From: an uncultured Oscillospiraceae bacterium
GTDB taxonomy: Bacteria > Bacillota > Clostridia > Oscillospirales > Oscillospiraceae
Assembly (NCBI GenBank): GCA_900756575.1
Contig: CAAEKQ010000077.1
Location: forward strand, 1-10,341
Reading direction: 5' to 3'
DNA: 10,341 nt
The notes beneath the pieces were generated by a model. The model searched no databases and was not told where the DNA came from. It worked only from the letters and a program-made list of their open reading frames with translations. This document shows positions 1-5,192 of this stretch, in pieces. Made by a program: the position numbers and the translations under genes. Numbering within the stretch: the stretch's first letter is position 1; every line of letters begins with the position of its first letter.

Positions 1-988
1 CACCAACTTCTTCGACGTGGGCCAGATGGGCATCGAGCACGCGCTCCTGCCGGAAAAGGGCCTGATTGCCGCCGGTGAATGTTGCATCGGCGCAGACTCC
101 CATACCTGTACTTACGGTGCCCTGGGCGCATTCTCCACCGGCATCGGCTCCACGGATATGTGCGCCGGTATGGCCTCTGGCCGGGCTTGGTTCAAGGTGC
201 CCGCCGCCATCCAGTTCCATCTCACCGGCGCGCTGCAGCCCTGGGTTTCCGGCAAGGACGTGATTCTCCACATCATCGGCATGATCGGCGTGGACGGCGC
301 ACTCTACAAGTCCATGGAGTTCACCGGCCCCGGCGTCAGCTCCCTTTCCATGGATGACCGCTTCACCATCGCCAACATGGCTATCGAGGCAGGCGCGAAG
401 AACGGCATTTTCCCCGTGGACGAGAAGACCGAGGCATATATGACCGGGCGTGTCAGCCGTCCCTGGACCGCCTATGAACCCGATCCCGATGCGGAATACG
501 AAAAGACCATCGAAATCGACCTTTCCGCCATCGAGCCCACCGTATCCCTACCCCATCTGCCCAGCAACACCAAGACCGTAAAAGAGGTCGCGGGCATGGA
601 CATTCAGCAGTGCGTCATCGGCTCCTGCACCAACGGCCGAATCTCCGACCTGCGGGTTGCCGCCAAGGTCATGGAGGGCCGGAAGGTATCGGGCGGGGTG
701 CGCTGCATCGTGATTCCCGCCACCCAGGACGTTTATATGCAGGCGCTGAAAGAGGGCCTGATCGAGACCTTCATCACCGCTGGTGCCGTGGTCTCTACCC
801 CCACCTGCGGCCCCTGCCTGGGCGGACATATGGGCGTGCTCTATGCAGGCGAGCGTGCCATTTCCACCACCAACCGGAACTTTGTAGGCCGGATGGGCCA
901 TGTCAAGAGCGAGGTCGTGCTCTCTTCTCCTGCGGTGGCAGCCGCTTCCGCCGTGAAGGGCACCATCTGCACCCCGGACGATCTTTAA
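1..988 (+). CDS. leuC: 3-isopropylmalate dehydratase large subunit, 5'-truncated
   Basis: With LeuD this enzyme isomerises 2-isopropylmalate to 3-isopropylmalate in cytoplasmic leucine synthesis, using a [4Fe-4S] cluster. The reading frame is open from base 2 (TNFFDVGQMG...) to a TAA at 986-988, so about 328 residues are present. The family is about 420 long, so roughly 90 N-terminal residues lie left of the window. All three expected cluster cysteines are visible: one in GSCTNGR (codon 626-628) and two in TCGPCLGG (codons 806-808 and 815-817). The 60-codon gap between the first and second is typical of the aconitase superfamily. The conserved GADSHTCTYGALGAF stretch lies near the left edge. 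A good ribosome-binding site and leuD follow 19 bases later, indicating one operon. Homoaconitase or a 2,3-dimethylmalate dehydratase paralogue would look similar, but the leuD-leuB context argues for LeuC. The internal GTG at 17 is not a start. Confidence 0.96.
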   Translation, partial: TNFFDVGQMGIEHALLPEKGLIAAGECCIGADSHTCTYGALGAFSTGIGSTDMCAGMASGRAWFKVPAAIQFHLTGALQPWVSGKDVILHIIGMIGVDGALYKSMEFTGPGVSSLSMDDRFTIANMAIEAGAKNGIFPVDEKTEAYMTGRVSRPWTAYEPDPDAEYEKTIEIDLSAIEPTVSLPHLPSNTKTVKEVAGMDIQQCVIGSCTNGRISDLRVAAKVMEGRKVSGGVRCIVIPATQDVYMQALKEGLIETFITAGAVVSTPTCGPCLGGHMGVLYAGERAISTTNRNFVGRMGHVKSEVVLSSPAVAAASAVKGTICTPDDL

Positions 989-1007
989 TGAAAGGAGCGA
1001 TTTTTCC

Positions 1008-1505
1008 ATGAAAATTACCGGTAATGTTCATAAGTACGGTTCCAATGTGGATACCGACGTGATTATCCCCGCCCGTTACCTCAACGAGCCGGATCATAAG
1101 GCTCTGGCCTCCCACTGCATGGAGGATATCGACGCGGACTTTGCCAAGAAGGTGCAGCCCGGCGACATCATGGTGGCCGATTGGAACTTCGGCTGCGGCT
1201 CCTCCCGGGAGCATGCGCCCATCGCCATCAAGGCCAGCGGCATCTCCGTGGTCATCGCCTCCAGCTTTGCCCGGATCTTCTACCGCAACTGCATCAACAT
1301 CGGCCTGCCCATTATGGAGTGCCCCGAGGCAGCGGAGGGCATCGAGGCAGGAGACAAGGTCTCCGTGGATTTTGAGACCGGCGAAATCGTCAACGAAACC
1401 AAGGGCCAGACCTATCATGCCGCCGCATTCCCGCCCTTCATCCAGGGCATCATCGAGGCTGGCGGCCTGCTGAAATCCCTGAAGGCCCGGGGCCTGGCGG
1501 AATAA
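1008..1505 (+). CDS. leuD: 3-isopropylmalate dehydratase small subunit
   Basis: This is the swivelling small subunit that pairs with LeuC to form isopropylmalate isomerase. The product is 165 residues, normal for the short archaeal/clostridial-type LeuD and shorter than the roughly 200-residue enterobacterial form. Visible family motifs are YGSNVDTDVIIPARYL near the N-terminus, NFGCGSSREHAPIAIKASG at about residues 60-78 (substrate-contacting loop), and FYRNCINIGLP at about 90-100. The start is set by AAAGGAG at 990-996, 11 bases before the ATG. The gene lies 19 bases after leuC and 14 bases before leuB, so it is probably co-transcribed and possibly translationally coupled. I see no promoter in either gap and nothing unusual in the sequence. 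Confidence 0.96.
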   Translation: MKITGNVHKYGSNVDTDVIIPARYLNEPDHKALASHCMEDIDADFAKKVQPGDIMVADWNFGCGSSREHAPIAIKASGISVVIASSFARIFYRNCINIGLPIMECPEAAEGIEAGDKVSVDFETGEIVNETKGQTYHAAAFPPFIQGIIEAGGLLKSLKARGLAE

Positions 1506-1519
1506 GGAGGATTTGAATC

Positions 1520-2590
1520 ATGGATTATAAAATTGCGCTGATTCGGGGCGACGGCATCGGCCCCGAGGTGGTGGGCGAGGCCGTAAAGGTGCTGGACAAA
1601 ATCGGCGAGAAGTTCGGCCATACCTTTACCTATACCGACGTGCTGCTGGGCGGCTGTGCCATCGACGCCTGCGGCAAGCCCTTCCCCGACGACACCGAGG
1701 AGAAGTGCAAGGCCTGCGACGCGGTGCTGCTGGGCGCGGTAGGCGGCCCCAAGTGGGATTCCTGCCCTGCGGATATCCGCCCCGAGAAGGGATTGCTTGC
1801 CATCCGGAAGGCCCTGGGCCTGTATGCAAACCTCCGTCCTGCCACCCTGCGTCCCGCCCTGGCGGATGCATCGCCCCTGAAAAAGGAGACCGTGGACAAG
1901 GGCATCGACCTGATGATGGTGCGGGAGCTTACCGGCGGCATCTACTTCGGCAAACGGGATCGGTATGAGACTTCGGATCGCGGCGTGGAGTGTACCGACC
2001 TGATGGCTTATTCCGAGAAGGAGATTGAGCGCATTGGCCGCCGTGCCTTTGAGCTGGCCCGGCTCCGCCGGAAGAAGGTCACGTCCGTGGATAAGGCCAA
2101 CGTGCTGGAACCCTCCCGCCTGTGGCGGAGCGTGATGCATAAGCTCAGCGAGGAATATTCCGACGTGGAATACTCTGATATGCTGGTGGACAACACCGCC
2201 ATGCAGATCGTCCGGGATCCCAGCCAGTTCGACGTGGTGGTCACGGAGAATATGTTCGGCGATATCCTGTCCGACGAGGCGTCCATGGTCACGGGCTCCA
2301 TCGGCCTTTTGCCCTCCGCGTCCATCGGCGATACGGCCCCGGGCCTGTATGAGCCCATTCACGGGTCTGCGCCGGATATCGCGGGCCAGAATAAGGCCAA
2401 TCCCATTGCGACGATTCTGTCGGTGGCGATGATGATGCGGTATTCGTTCCAGCTGCCCCAGGAGGCGGACGCCATTGAGCAGGCGGTGGATGCGGTGCTG
2501 GCTGAGGGCTGGCATACGGCCGATATCGCCGGAGAAGGCGAGGCCATCGGAACGGTAGAGATGGGTAAATTGATTTGCGATAAGATTTAA
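1520..2590 (+). CDS. leuB: 3-isopropylmalate dehydrogenase
   Basis: This enzyme carries out the NAD-dependent oxidative decarboxylation of 3-isopropylmalate to 2-oxoisocaproate, the last step before transamination to leucine. The product is 356 residues, full length for the family. Visible motifs are IRGDGIGPEV at the N-terminus, YANLRPATLRP at about 102-112 (substrate-binding arginines), ELTGGIYFGKRDRY with the catalytic-region Tyr near 142, VDKANVLEPSRLWR with the conserved Lys, and the metal-ligand region TENMFGDILSDEAS. The NAD-binding stretch GSAPDIAGQNKANP lies at about 282-295 and favours NAD over NADP. Isocitrate and tartrate dehydrogenases share the fold, but the motifs and the leuCD neighbours make LeuB the clear call. 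AAGGAGG (1504-1510) overlaps the leuD stop codon and sits 9 bases before the ATG. A terminator follows at once. Confidence 0.97.
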   Translation: MDYKIALIRGDGIGPEVVGEAVKVLDKIGEKFGHTFTYTDVLLGGCAIDACGKPFPDDTEEKCKACDAVLLGAVGGPKWDSCPADIRPEKGLLAIRKALGLYANLRPATLRPALADASPLKKETVDKGIDLMMVRELTGGIYFGKRDRYETSDRGVECTDLMAYSEKEIERIGRRAFELARLRRKKVTSVDKANVLEPSRLWRSVMHKLSEEYSDVEYSDMLVDNTAMQIVRDPSQFDVVVTENMFGDILSDEASMVTGSIGLLPSASIGDTAPGLYEPIHGSAPDIAGQNKANPIATILSVAMMMRYSFQLPQEADAIEQAVDAVLAEGWHTADIAGEGEAIGTVEMGKLICDKI

Positions 2591-2600
2591 GGTAATTCTG

Positions 2601-2641
2601 ACTGCGCCCTTCGGAGGTGAACTCCGGGGGCGCGGTTTTTT
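2601..2641 (+). terminator. Intrinsic terminator of the leu operon
   Basis: The arm GCGCCC (2604-2609) pairs with GGGCGC (2628-2633). The inner part continues as GGAG/CTCC, and the outer part as AC/GT with a T-G wobble. The hairpin is followed directly by six T residues (2636-2641). It begins 10 bases after the leuB stop codon, so it should end the leuCDB transcript before the repeat region. Confidence 0.88.
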
Positions 2642-2704
2642 GCTGTTCTGTTCGGGTTGCGTTTTTACCGGCATTCTCTTTTCGGTAGGCCCTCCGGGGG
2701 CCCC

Positions 2705-2767
2705 ATCTTTCGTTGCACGACGAAAGATAGGGGAGAAAGGCGTGCCAAGGGGATTGCGATCCCCTTG
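2705..2767 (+). repeat. Structured repeat unit, copy A (two hairpins)
   Basis: Hairpin 1 is ATCTTTCGT (2705-2713) with ACGAAAGAT (2720-2728), a perfect 9-bp stem with a 6-base loop. A 16-base purine-rich linker follows. Hairpin 2 is CAAGGGGAT (2746-2754) with ATCCCCTTG (2759-2767), a perfect 9-bp stem closed by TGCG. Neither stem is followed by a T run, so these are not terminators. The same architecture, with the same 16-base linker, recurs inverted at 3198-3264. Confidence 0.75.
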
Positions 2768-3007
2768 AATCCCCTGGGGTAATGTTTTGGGCCATTCTGA
2801 CGTGCTTTGTGCGCACCATTTCGCAACGGTGCATTTGACGCGATTAAGTCGCGCATGGCGTGCTCCGCACTGTTTCCATGCGCTCTGCGTGCTGCATTGC
2901 CAAGAAAGATAGGGAGACTTACGCAACCACCCAACTTCCGACCACAAATCAGGCTGGTTATTCTTTCAGTGCCAACTTTTTCGCTGCACTACGTGCAGTA
3001 CGCATGA

Positions 3008-3110
3008 GTCCGGCGGAAGCAGTGCTTTCGGCAACGAGTTGCCGAAAAAAGGTGGTGCCTGGCTTTCCAGCGTAGCCGCGAAAGCGAACACCACCGGCAC
3101 GCCGCCGGAC
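3008..3110. repeat. Nested multi-helix palindromic core between the repeat arms
   Basis: A closing 9-bp stem GTCCGGCGG (3008-3016)/CCGCCGGAC (3102-3110) encloses two branches. The first is a 9-bp hairpin, TTTCGGCAA (3026-3034) with TTGCCGAAA (3039-3047) around loop CGAG. The second is a 7-bp stem GGTGGTG (3051-3057)/CACCACC (3089-3095), which itself encloses CTGG-CTTT-CCAG (3059-3070) and the GNRA-capped CGC-GAAA-GCG (3077-3086). These helices are nested and mutually compatible, as expected for a folded RNA or a complex DNA palindrome. No promoter is visible for it. I do not recognise a known RNA class, so it is recorded as a repeat and not as an ncRNA gene. Confidence 0.55.
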
Positions 3111-3197
3111 GGGCCTAAATCGCGTTAATTGCACCCCGGCGCACACGTAGAAAAGTCCGCACGTCTCCCCTCCAAGCCCCCGTATAAAAGCCAGATT

Positions 3198-3264
3198 CCA
3201 AAGGGCGGCTTTGGAGCCCTTTGGCGTGTCTTTCTCCTCTATCTTTCTTCACGAGAAGAAAGAT
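3198..3264 (-). repeat. Structured repeat unit, copy B (inverted relative to copy A)
   Basis: Read on the minus strand this repeats copy A. Hairpin 1 is ATCTTTCTT with AAGAAAGAT (plus-strand 3241-3249 and 3256-3264) around a 6-base loop. A 16-base linker matches copy A at 12 of 16 positions. Hairpin 2 is CCAAAGGGC with GCCCTTTGG (3198-3206 and 3216-3224) around a 9-base loop. Where the stems differ from copy A, the changes tend to occur on both sides of a pair, which points to a maintained structure. Confidence 0.75.
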
Positions 3265-3290
3265 GGAGCCGTCGGAGACCGTCGGTCTCG

Positions 3291-3520
3291 CAGAGCGCCC
3301 AGTAAAAACGTAAAACTCTGCAAGTTTCCTCCCCAAAAGAACCATTTCCCCCATGCAGCATATATTGCATTCCCTCCAAAATGAAATCCTCTATGAAAGA
3401 ACTCCTGCAAAACGCAACCCGCAATAATGAATCTGCATTAAAAATAGTTGCAAAATTCCGAATAAATCCCCGTCAAATCTCACCAAATTGCATGAATTCA
3501 GAAAAACATCAGAAAAACTC
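3291..3520. other. AT-rich stretch with no recognised feature
   Basis: Between the repeat region and the aminotransferase promoter the DNA becomes increasingly AT-rich. I see no open frame with a ribosome-binding site, no T-run terminator and no tRNA. A weak dyad ATGCA...TGCAT surrounds about 3353-3370. The stretch most likely serves as an upstream promoter region or is neutral spacer. Confidence 0.5.
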
Positions 3521-3549
3521 TTGCATTTTCCTCCCGCGTAGACTATAAT
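3521..3549 (+). promoter_or_regulatory. Sigma-A-type promoter of the aminotransferase gene
   Basis: The -35 box is TTGCAT (3521-3526; 4 of 6 match TTGACA), followed by a 17-base spacer and a consensus -10 box TATAAT (3544-3549). Transcription should start near 3556, giving a leader of about 50 bases. The region upstream is A-rich, which may act as an UP element. There is no obvious attenuator in the short leader. Confidence 0.8.
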
Positions 3550-3590
3550 ATCCCCCGGAAAGAAACGTATGTGACATTTGAATCAATATG

Positions 3591-3596
3591 AAGGAG
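3591..3596 (+). promoter_or_regulatory. Ribosome-binding site deciding the aminotransferase start
   Basis: AAGGAG lies 9 bases before the ATG at 3606. An earlier in-frame ATG at 3588 overlaps this site and has no Shine-Dalgarno sequence of its own, so 3606 is the better start. Confidence 0.8.
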
Positions 3597-3605
3597 CGAA
3601 TTTGC

Positions 3606-4805
3606 ATGAAACCGCTGTCCACCCTTGCAGAAGCCGTCCACGCATCCTCTACCATGGCCATTGACTCCATGTATAAAAATATGAAAGCCCAGGGCATCGA
3701 CGTGGTAGGCTTTGGGGCAGGGGAGCCCGATTTTCCCACCCCCGACAACATCAAAGAGGCCTGCATTCGTGCCCTTAACGAAAATAAAACCAAATACACC
3801 GCCGCCTCCGGCATCATCGAGCTGAAAAAGGCCGTGTGCCAGCGGATGAAGGAGGACTGCGGCGTTGACTATCAGCCCGCTCAGGTGATCATCGCTTCCG
3901 GCGCCAAGCACATTGTCTATCTCACCGTCCGCGCGCTGGTGAACCCCGGCGACGAGGTGGTCATCCCCGCGCCCTATTGGGTCAGCTATTCCGAGATCGT
4001 TCGGATGTGCGGCGGCATTCCCGTCATCGCCCAGACCCGGGAGGAGGACGAATTCAAGCTCACCCCGCAGGAACTGGATGAAGCCATCACCGACAACACC
4101 AAGTGCGTGCTGTTTAACTCTCCCTCCAACCCCACGGGCATGATGTACACCCGGGAGGAGCTCCGGGCCCTGGCCGACGTCTGCATCGCCCGGGACGTGT
4201 ATATCATCGCCGACGAGATCTATTACAAGCTGGTCTACGACGGCCGGGAGTTCGTCTCCGTGGCCGCTCTGGGGGAGGATGTGAAGGAGCGCACTATTCT
4301 GATCAACGGCGTTTCTAAGTCCTATGCCATGACCGGCTGGCGCATCGGCTATTCCCTGGCCCCCGAGCATATCACCAAGGTCATGAGCAACTACGTCAGC
4401 CATTCCACCGCGGCCCCCTCCACGCTTTCCCAGTGGGCGGCTGTGGAGGCCCTCACCGGCCCCCAGGATACTGTGGAGACCATGCGTCAGGCCTTTGAGG
4501 CGCGCAGAAATTATATGGTGGATCGGGTCAACTCCATGGAGCTGGTCAGCTGCTTGAAGCCCGAGGGCGCATTCTATATTATGATGAATATCCGCAAGGT
4601 CTTCGGCAAAAAGTGCGGCGACGTGGTCATCGACTCCTGCGATACCTTCGCCGCCCAGCTGCTCGAAAAGGGGCTGGTGGCAGTGGTGCCCGGCAGCGGC
4701 TTCGATGCGCCGGACTATGTCCGCTGGAGCTATGCAACGTCTCTGGAGAACATCAAGGAGGGCATGGATCGCCTGGAAAAGTTCCTCTCCACCCTCACCG
4801 ACTGA
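3606..4805 (+). CDS. PLP-dependent class I/II aminotransferase (aspartate aminotransferase-like, fold type I)
   Basis: A cytoplasmic pyridoxal-phosphate enzyme that moves an amino group between an amino acid and a 2-oxo acid. From the ATG at 3606 it is 399 residues, usual for the AspAT I-gamma group. Visible in order are GAGEPDFPTP near 38-47, ASGAKHIVYL, the PLP-contacting Asn175 in NSPSNPTG, Asp203 and Tyr206 in IADEIYYKLVYDG, the Schiff-base Lys238 in GVSKSYAMTGWRIGY, and Arg373 in VRWSYATS, which should hold the substrate alpha-carboxylate. The N-terminal position that is Lys12 in Thermus aspartate/prephenate aminotransferase aligns by eye with a His here (AEAVHASST), so the substrate may not be strictly aspartate. 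Aspartate, aromatic or broader specificity are all possible, and I give no symbol. It appears monocistronic, with its own promoter and a terminator about 80 bases downstream. Confidence 0.93.
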   Translation: MKPLSTLAEAVHASSTMAIDSMYKNMKAQGIDVVGFGAGEPDFPTPDNIKEACIRALNENKTKYTAASGIIELKKAVCQRMKEDCGVDYQPAQVIIASGAKHIVYLTVRALVNPGDEVVIPAPYWVSYSEIVRMCGGIPVIAQTREEDEFKLTPQELDEAITDNTKCVLFNSPSNPTGMMYTREELRALADVCIARDVYIIADEIYYKLVYDGREFVSVAALGEDVKERTILINGVSKSYAMTGWRIGYSLAPEHITKVMSNYVSHSTAAPSTLSQWAAVEALTGPQDTVETMRQAFEARRNYMVDRVNSMELVSCLKPEGAFYIMMNIRKVFGKKCGDVVIDSCDTFAAQLLEKGLVAVVPGSGFDAPDYVRWSYATSLENIKEGMDRLEKFLSTLTD

Positions 4806-4854
4806 TTTTCCCGGTTTTGCAGTGAAAATCCACGGTTAAGACCGGAAAAACACA

Positions 4855-4883
4855 TTGAAAAACAGATGCAAATACGCTATAAT
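4855..4883 (+). promoter_or_regulatory. Probable purB promoter, overlapping a terminator hairpin
   Basis: TTGAAA (4855-4860), a 17-base spacer and TATAAT (4878-4883) form a good sigma-A promoter. The start site is expected near 4890. The last two bases of the -10 box are also the first two of the terminator stem at 4882, so a transcript begun here lacks most of the 5' arm and should not form that hairpin. It would leave a leader of about 300 bases before purB. Confidence 0.7.
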
Positions 4884-4916
4884 ATGCACGGATTACGTCC
4901 GTGCATATTTCTTTTT
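4882..4916 (+). terminator. Intrinsic terminator downstream of the aminotransferase gene
   Basis: ATATGCACGGA (4882-4892) pairs perfectly with TCCGTGCATAT (4898-4908) around the loop TTACG. The 11-bp stem is followed by a T-rich tail (TTTCTTTTT, 4908-4916). It sits 77 bases past the aminotransferase stop codon and should end that transcript. The perfect dyad at the start point of the overlapping promoter could alternatively be an operator. Confidence 0.8.
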
Positions 4917-5079
4917 AAGGCAACACCACACAAATGTGTCTGCGACCTTCAGCGAATCTTTTGCGCCGGAAGTGCGTTATTTTTTCTTGAAATACACAAA
5001 GTATTCCTGCGAAAAAATGCCTTCTCCCAACACAAAATCTTCTGCTGAATGTGCTTGCCAAATTGTGCGGTATTGCCTT
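4917..5079. repeat. MITE-like imperfect palindrome in the purB leader
   Basis: The whole 163-base stretch is symmetric about base 4998. The outer 17 bases (AAGGCAACACCACACAA) match the reverse complement of 5063-5079 at 15 of 17 positions. Inner matching blocks fall at or within a base of mirror positions: TTCAGC (4948-4953)/GCTGAA (5044-5049), TTTTG (4959-4963)/CAAAA (5033-5037) and TTTTTTC/GAAAAAA, ending in the central hairpin AATAC (4991-4995)-ACAAA-GTATT (5001-5005). It has no gene of its own, and the open frames across it lack ribosome-binding sites. The length, end-to-end palindromy and intergenic position suit a small non-autonomous transposable element. I could not make out a convincing target-site duplication. 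Confidence 0.7.
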
Positions 5080-5131
5080 CGCTTCTTTCCCCTGAAAAGT
5101 TTTCATTTTTAATACAATATGAAAATTCATC

Positions 5132-5179
5132 GGGGTAATTCCGCGAGAATTGACATGACGATTCTTGGGGAATTGCCCC
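5132..5179 (+). promoter_or_regulatory. Long hairpin immediately before the purB ribosome-binding site
   Basis: GGGGTAATTCC (5132-5142) pairs with GGAATTGCCCC (5169-5179), 11 bp with one T-G wobble. After a G-G mismatch the stem continues as CGAGAAT (5144-5150) with ATTCTTG (5161-5167), closing on a 10-base loop. No T run follows, so it is not a terminator. It ends 7 bases before the purB Shine-Dalgarno sequence and could be a protein-binding dyad or an mRNA structure affecting translation. I found no match to a known purine riboswitch core. Confidence 0.55.
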
Positions 5180-5186
5180 AAAAACG

Positions 5187-5192
5187 AAAGGA
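5187..5192 (+). promoter_or_regulatory. Shine-Dalgarno sequence of purB, overlapping the in-frame ATG
   Basis: AAAGGA at 5187-5192 is the only plausible ribosome-binding site before purB, but its last base is the A of the in-frame ATG at 5192. At normal spacing (5-8 bases) it points to the in-frame ATT at 5198 or ATC at 5201. Confidence 0.5.

Larger units (their letters stand above)
2690..3290. repeat. Composite structured intergenic repeat region with inverted arms
   Basis: About 600 bases with no believable gene but dense with hairpins. Two diverged copies of one unit lie in opposite orientation at the ends (2705-2767 and 3198-3264). The inverted similarity continues inward: the 21 bases at 2828-2848 match the reverse complement of 3115-3135 at 18 of 21 positions. 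A short third fragment of the same unit (AAGAAAGATAGGGAGA, from 2902) lies inside the left half. Other hairpins include GCATGG (2853-2858) with CCATGC (2876-2881), and CTGCAC (2984-2989) with GTGCAG (2993-2998). The short open frames here have no ribosome-binding sites and run through the hairpins, so I read the stretch as repeat DNA. It could be a decayed mobile element or a mosaic of palindromic elements. Its presence elsewhere in the genome cannot be seen from this window. Confidence 0.7.

Noticed and set aside
1415..2947. Long minus-strand open frame (510 codons) opposite leuB
   Set aside because: It lies opposite a clear leuB with full family motifs, is rich in His, Gly and Arg in a pattern typical of frames antisense to GC-rich genes, and has no ribosome-binding site.
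2665..3146. Several small open frames in the leuB-aminotransferase gap
   Set aside because: They cross the paired hairpins on both strands, have no ribosome-binding sites, and their coding potential is explained by the repeat sequence itself.
3491..3510. AATTCAGAAAAAC resembling a CodY box upstream of the aminotransferase
   Set aside because: Only about 9 of 15 positions match the consensus, in an A-rich stretch where such matches occur by chance.
4811..4850. CCGGT...ACCGG hairpin just after the aminotransferase stop as its terminator
   Set aside because: The 5-bp stem encloses about 25 bases and is followed by A residues and not T residues; the hairpin at 4882-4908 is far better.
4855..5112. 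Small plus-strand frame (85 codons) downstream of the aminotransferase
   Set aside because: It begins in the promoter, runs through the terminator and along the palindrome, and has no Shine-Dalgarno sequence.
5092..5118. Possible promoter CTGAAA...TACAAT just after the palindrome
   Set aside because: The -35 box matches only 4 of 6 positions and the spacer is 15 bases, so it is too weak to list, although it would give purB a short leader free of the palindrome.
5150..5155. A perfect TTGACA in the loop of the purB hairpin, as a possible second promoter
   Set aside because: There is no -10-like sequence at 16-18 bases downstream; that position is inside the GC-rich hairpin arm.
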